A DNA stretch of 64,000 bases from an uncultured Sphingomonadaceae bacterium (GTDB lineage: Bacteria > Pseudomonadota > Alphaproteobacteria > Sphingomonadales > Sphingomonadaceae), in contig CADCVW010000095.1 in assembly GCA_902806235.1 (NCBI GenBank), positions 72,449 through 136,448 on the forward strand. The letters run 5' to 3'. This document shows positions 60,630 through 64,000 of the stretch, piece by piece. Made by a program: the position numbers and the translations under genes. Position 1 is the stretch's first letter. The number at the start of each line of letters is the position of its first letter. Under the pieces are notes generated by a model that worked only from the letters and a program-made list of their open reading frames with translations, did no database searches and was not told the DNA's origin.

Positions 60630-60941
60630 ATGCCCAAGGCTCGCAACACCGCCCAGCTGATCCGCCGCGCCGCGCTGCCGGCGCTCGGCGTGATGATCGT
60701 CGGCAACTTCGGCTACTACGCCTTGGCCGGTTCTAATGGCTTGCTCGCGCTGGGCGGCTACCATCAGGCGCGCGAGGCGAAGAGCGCGGAACTGGCGCTG
60801 CTCACCGCCGAGCGCGACCGGTTGCGGCACCGGACCGCGCTGCTCGACCCGCGCCACGCCGATCCTGACTACGCGGACGAGCTGGTGCGGCGCGAGCTTG
60901 GCGTGGTGCGGCCGGACGAGGTCGTGATCCCGCTCAAGTAG
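60630..60941 (+). CDS. ftsB: FtsB/DivIC-family septum formation initiator
   Basis: A 103-residue bitopic membrane protein. A basic N-terminus precedes one transmembrane segment (ALPALGVMIVGNFGYYALAGSNGLLAL, about 15-40). A periplasmic coiled coil follows (HQAREAKSAELALLTAERDRLRHRTALL), then the FtsB/DivIC ending (DPDYADELVRRELGVVRPDEVVIPLK). It joins FtsL and FtsQ in the divisome. The eno-ftsB order is conserved in many Proteobacteria; pdhA follows after 67 bp. Confidence 0.92.
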   Translation: MPKARNTAQLIRRAALPALGVMIVGNFGYYALAGSNGLLALGGYHQAREAKSAELALLTAERDRLRHRTALLDPRHADPDYADELVRRELGVVRPDEVVIPLK

Positions 60942-61008
60942 CCCGGTTGCGGGGCCGGGGGACGCGCGCCTATAGCCCGCGCGAACCCACGATTTCGCGA
61001 GGCTCCGC

Positions 61009-62057
61009 TTGGCCCAGGCCGCTCCCGAGTTCCCCCCGCCGCCCGACCAGCGTCCCGACCACGGCCGCCCGCCGGAGCCAACTCGGCATCCCGCCGAGCG
61101 CACGGAGCTGCTCGACTTCTACCGCCAGATGCTGCTCATCCGCCGCTTCGAGGAGCGGGCGGGGCAGCTGTACGGGCTGGGGCTGATCGGCGGCTTCTGC
61201 CACCTGTACATCGGGCAGGAGGCAGTGGCGGTCGGGCTACAGTCGGCGCTGAACGGGTCCCTCGACTCCGTCATCACCGGCTACCGCGACCACGGGCACA
61301 TGCTCGCCTATGGCATCTCGCCCGACGTCATCATGGCGGAGCTGACCGGCCGCGCGGCGGGGATCGCCGGAGGCAAGGGCGGCTCCATGCACATGTTCTC
61401 CGTGCCCCACCGCTTCTACGGCGGGCACGGCATCGTCGGCGCGCAGGTCAGCCTAGGGACCGGGCTCGCCTTCGCCCACAAGTACCGGAGCGACGGCGGG
61501 CTGTGCTTGTCCTACTTCGGCGACGGCGCGGCAAACCAGGGTCAGGTGTACGAGAGCTTCAATATGGCGGAGCTGTGGGGCCTGCCGATCATCTACGCGA
61601 TCGAGAACAATCAGTACGCCATGGGCACCAGCGTCAACCGCGCGTCCGCCGAGGACCAGCTATACCGGCGCGGCGAGAGCTTCCGCATCCCCGGGCTGCA
61701 GGTCGACGGCATGGACGTGCTCGCCGTGCGCGGGGCGGCGACGACCGCGCTGGAGTGGGTGCGCGGGGGCAACGGACCGATCATCCTTGAGCTCAAGACC
61801 TACCGCTACCGCGGGCATTCGATGTCGGACCCGGCCAAGTACCGTTCGCGCGACGAGGTGCAGGCGGTGCGCGAGAAGTCGGATCCAATTGAGCGCGCCA
61901 AGCGCGACCTGGAGGGCTTGGGGCTGGGCGAGGCGGAGCTGAAAGCGATCGACCGCGAGATCCGGGAGGCCGTGGCGCACGCCGCCGACTTCGCCGAGCA
62001 GAGCCCGGAGCCGGATCCCGCCGAGCTCTACACGGACGTTCTGGTAGGCCAAGACTG

Positions 62058-62058
<1 letters not shown>
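61009..62058 (+). CDS. pdhA: Pyruvate dehydrogenase E1 component, alpha subunit
   Basis: The 349-residue thiamine-diphosphate subunit of pyruvate dehydrogenase E1. The ThDP-Mg motif is [31 protein letters not shown], and upstream blocks are [28 protein letters not shown] and [11 protein letters not shown]. The phosphorylation-loop region [16 protein letters not shown], where eukaryotic regulation occurs, is conserved in sequence. It starts with TTG after GAGG. The stop overlaps the pdhB ATG (TGATG). The PDH complex turns pyruvate into acetyl-CoA, and eno lies just upstream. Confidence 0.97.
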
Positions 62059-63500
<1,442 letters not shown>

Positions 63501-64000
63501 TTGAACGCGGAAGCCCTCGACCCGGTCCGCGCGCTCGCAGTCGCCTATTCGCCCGCGACCGCGCGGCCGGGCCTGCGCGCGCTGCTAGCGCTCGACGAGC
63601 GCTTCGCCCGGATCGTGCGCGAAGCGCGCGACCCGCGGCTCGGCGAGATCAAGCTCGTCTGGTGGCGCGACGCGCTGGCCGGGCTCGACGAGGGGGAGCC
63701 GCCCGCCGAGCCGCTGCTCGCGGCCGCCGCCGAAGAACTCGTCCCGGAGCTGACCGGCGCGGCGCTGGGCGCCGCGGAGCCGGCGTGGCGCGCGCTCCTC
63801 ACAGAGCCGCCGCTGAGCGATGAGCTTTTGGCGCTCCACGCCGAGGGCCGGGGCGCGCGGCTGTTCGCGCAGGGGGCGGCGCTGTGCGGCGTTGCGCCCG
63901 AAGCATGGCTGCGCGCCGCGGGGGAGGCCTGGGCGCTCGGCGAGATCGCGGGCAGGCAGGGCGAGACGGCCCGGCGCGCGAGCGCGCTCGCCGCCGAACG
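63501..64000 (+). CDS. Squalene/phytoene synthase-family protein (3' end beyond window)
   Basis: A reading frame opens at TTG directly after the pdhB stop (TAATTG) and is still open at the window edge; the ORF track misses it for that reason. The 166 visible residues, MNAEALDPVRALAVAYSPATARPGLRALLALDERFARIVREARDPRLGEIKLVWWRDALAGLDEGEPPAEP, include the LxLVWWRDAL block. This is typical of the short isoprenoid-synthase-like proteins (relatives of mitochondrial NDUFAF6) rather than of carotenoid phytoene synthases. No DxxxD Mg-binding motif is seen in the visible part. The enzymatic role is therefore uncertain. Confidence 0.72.
   Translation, partial: MNAEALDPVRALAVAYSPATARPGLRALLALDERFARIVREARDPRLGEIKLVWWRDALAGLDEGEPPAEPLLAAAAEELVPELTGAALGAAEPAWRALLTEPPLSDELLALHAEGRGARLFAQGAALCGVAPEAWLRAAGEAWALGEIAGRQGETARRASALAAE

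Overview
The window reads as a chromosomal segment of a GC-rich alphaproteobacterium, most likely a sphingomonad (order Sphingomonadales). The reasons are a DivL-type tyrosine-bearing sensor kinase, alphaproteobacterial AddB/AddA, a lipoyl-fused pyruvate dehydrogenase E1 beta, a MucR/Ros zinc-finger regulator, a DUF4170 protein, a large TonB receptor and several intergenic inverted repeats of the kind scattered through sphingomonad genomes. The assignment rests on recognition of protein families, not on a search.

Layout. 1-3.4 kb: a truncated SDR oxidoreductase, a peroxiredoxin and YqgE (divergent), then ahcY behind a near-perfect AT-rich palindrome. 3.5-6.6 kb: TonB-dependent receptor. 6.7-17.6 kb: a tightly overlapping operon divL-tsaE-amgK-murU-addB-addA (cell-cycle signalling, tRNA t6A, MurNAc recycling, double-strand break repair), followed by trxA. 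18.2-20.2 kb: IMPase-family phosphatase and argJ on the minus strand, divergent from secA (20.3-23.1 kb). 23.2-23.8 kb: wrbA.

About 23.85-28.95 kb is different: lower GC, sparse short genes, long gaps, degenerate repeats, and at least two broken genes (a frameshifted methyltransferase and a small Cys-motif protein with two in-frame stops). It also holds a MucR regulator and ends at a tRNA-Asn whose 3' end faces it. It looks like a decaying accessory region, although no integrase or att duplication was seen.

29-45 kb: nadK, an EAL protein with degenerate GGDEF, mfd, sdhE, recG, tyrS, a DOMON-like protein, a DUF1343/NamZ-like protein, then a minus-strand set (unknown protein, MoxR ATPase, TPR-Asp/Asn hydroxylase, VWA/CoxE protein). 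45-56 kb: rpoD-dnaG, yqeY, and carA-(small lipoprotein)-carB-greA-rhomboid. 56-59.2 kb: DUF4170 and a four-gene membrane/envelope operon with two Gly/Ser-rich paralogues, a DUF3618 protein and a holin-like protein. 59.3-64 kb: eno, ftsB, pdhA, pdhB and the start of a squalene/phytoene synthase-like gene.

Most of the window is conserved housekeeping. The most notable items are the two broken genes of the accessory region, the lipoprotein gene coupled between carA and carB, the hydroxylase between MoxR and its VWA partner, the possible NamZ-AmgK-MurU MurNAc salvage route, the Gly/Ser-rich operon and the possible CTG start of the rhomboid gene. I found no CRISPR array, rRNA, prophage or intact insertion sequence, and nothing that I can defend as a wholly new system.
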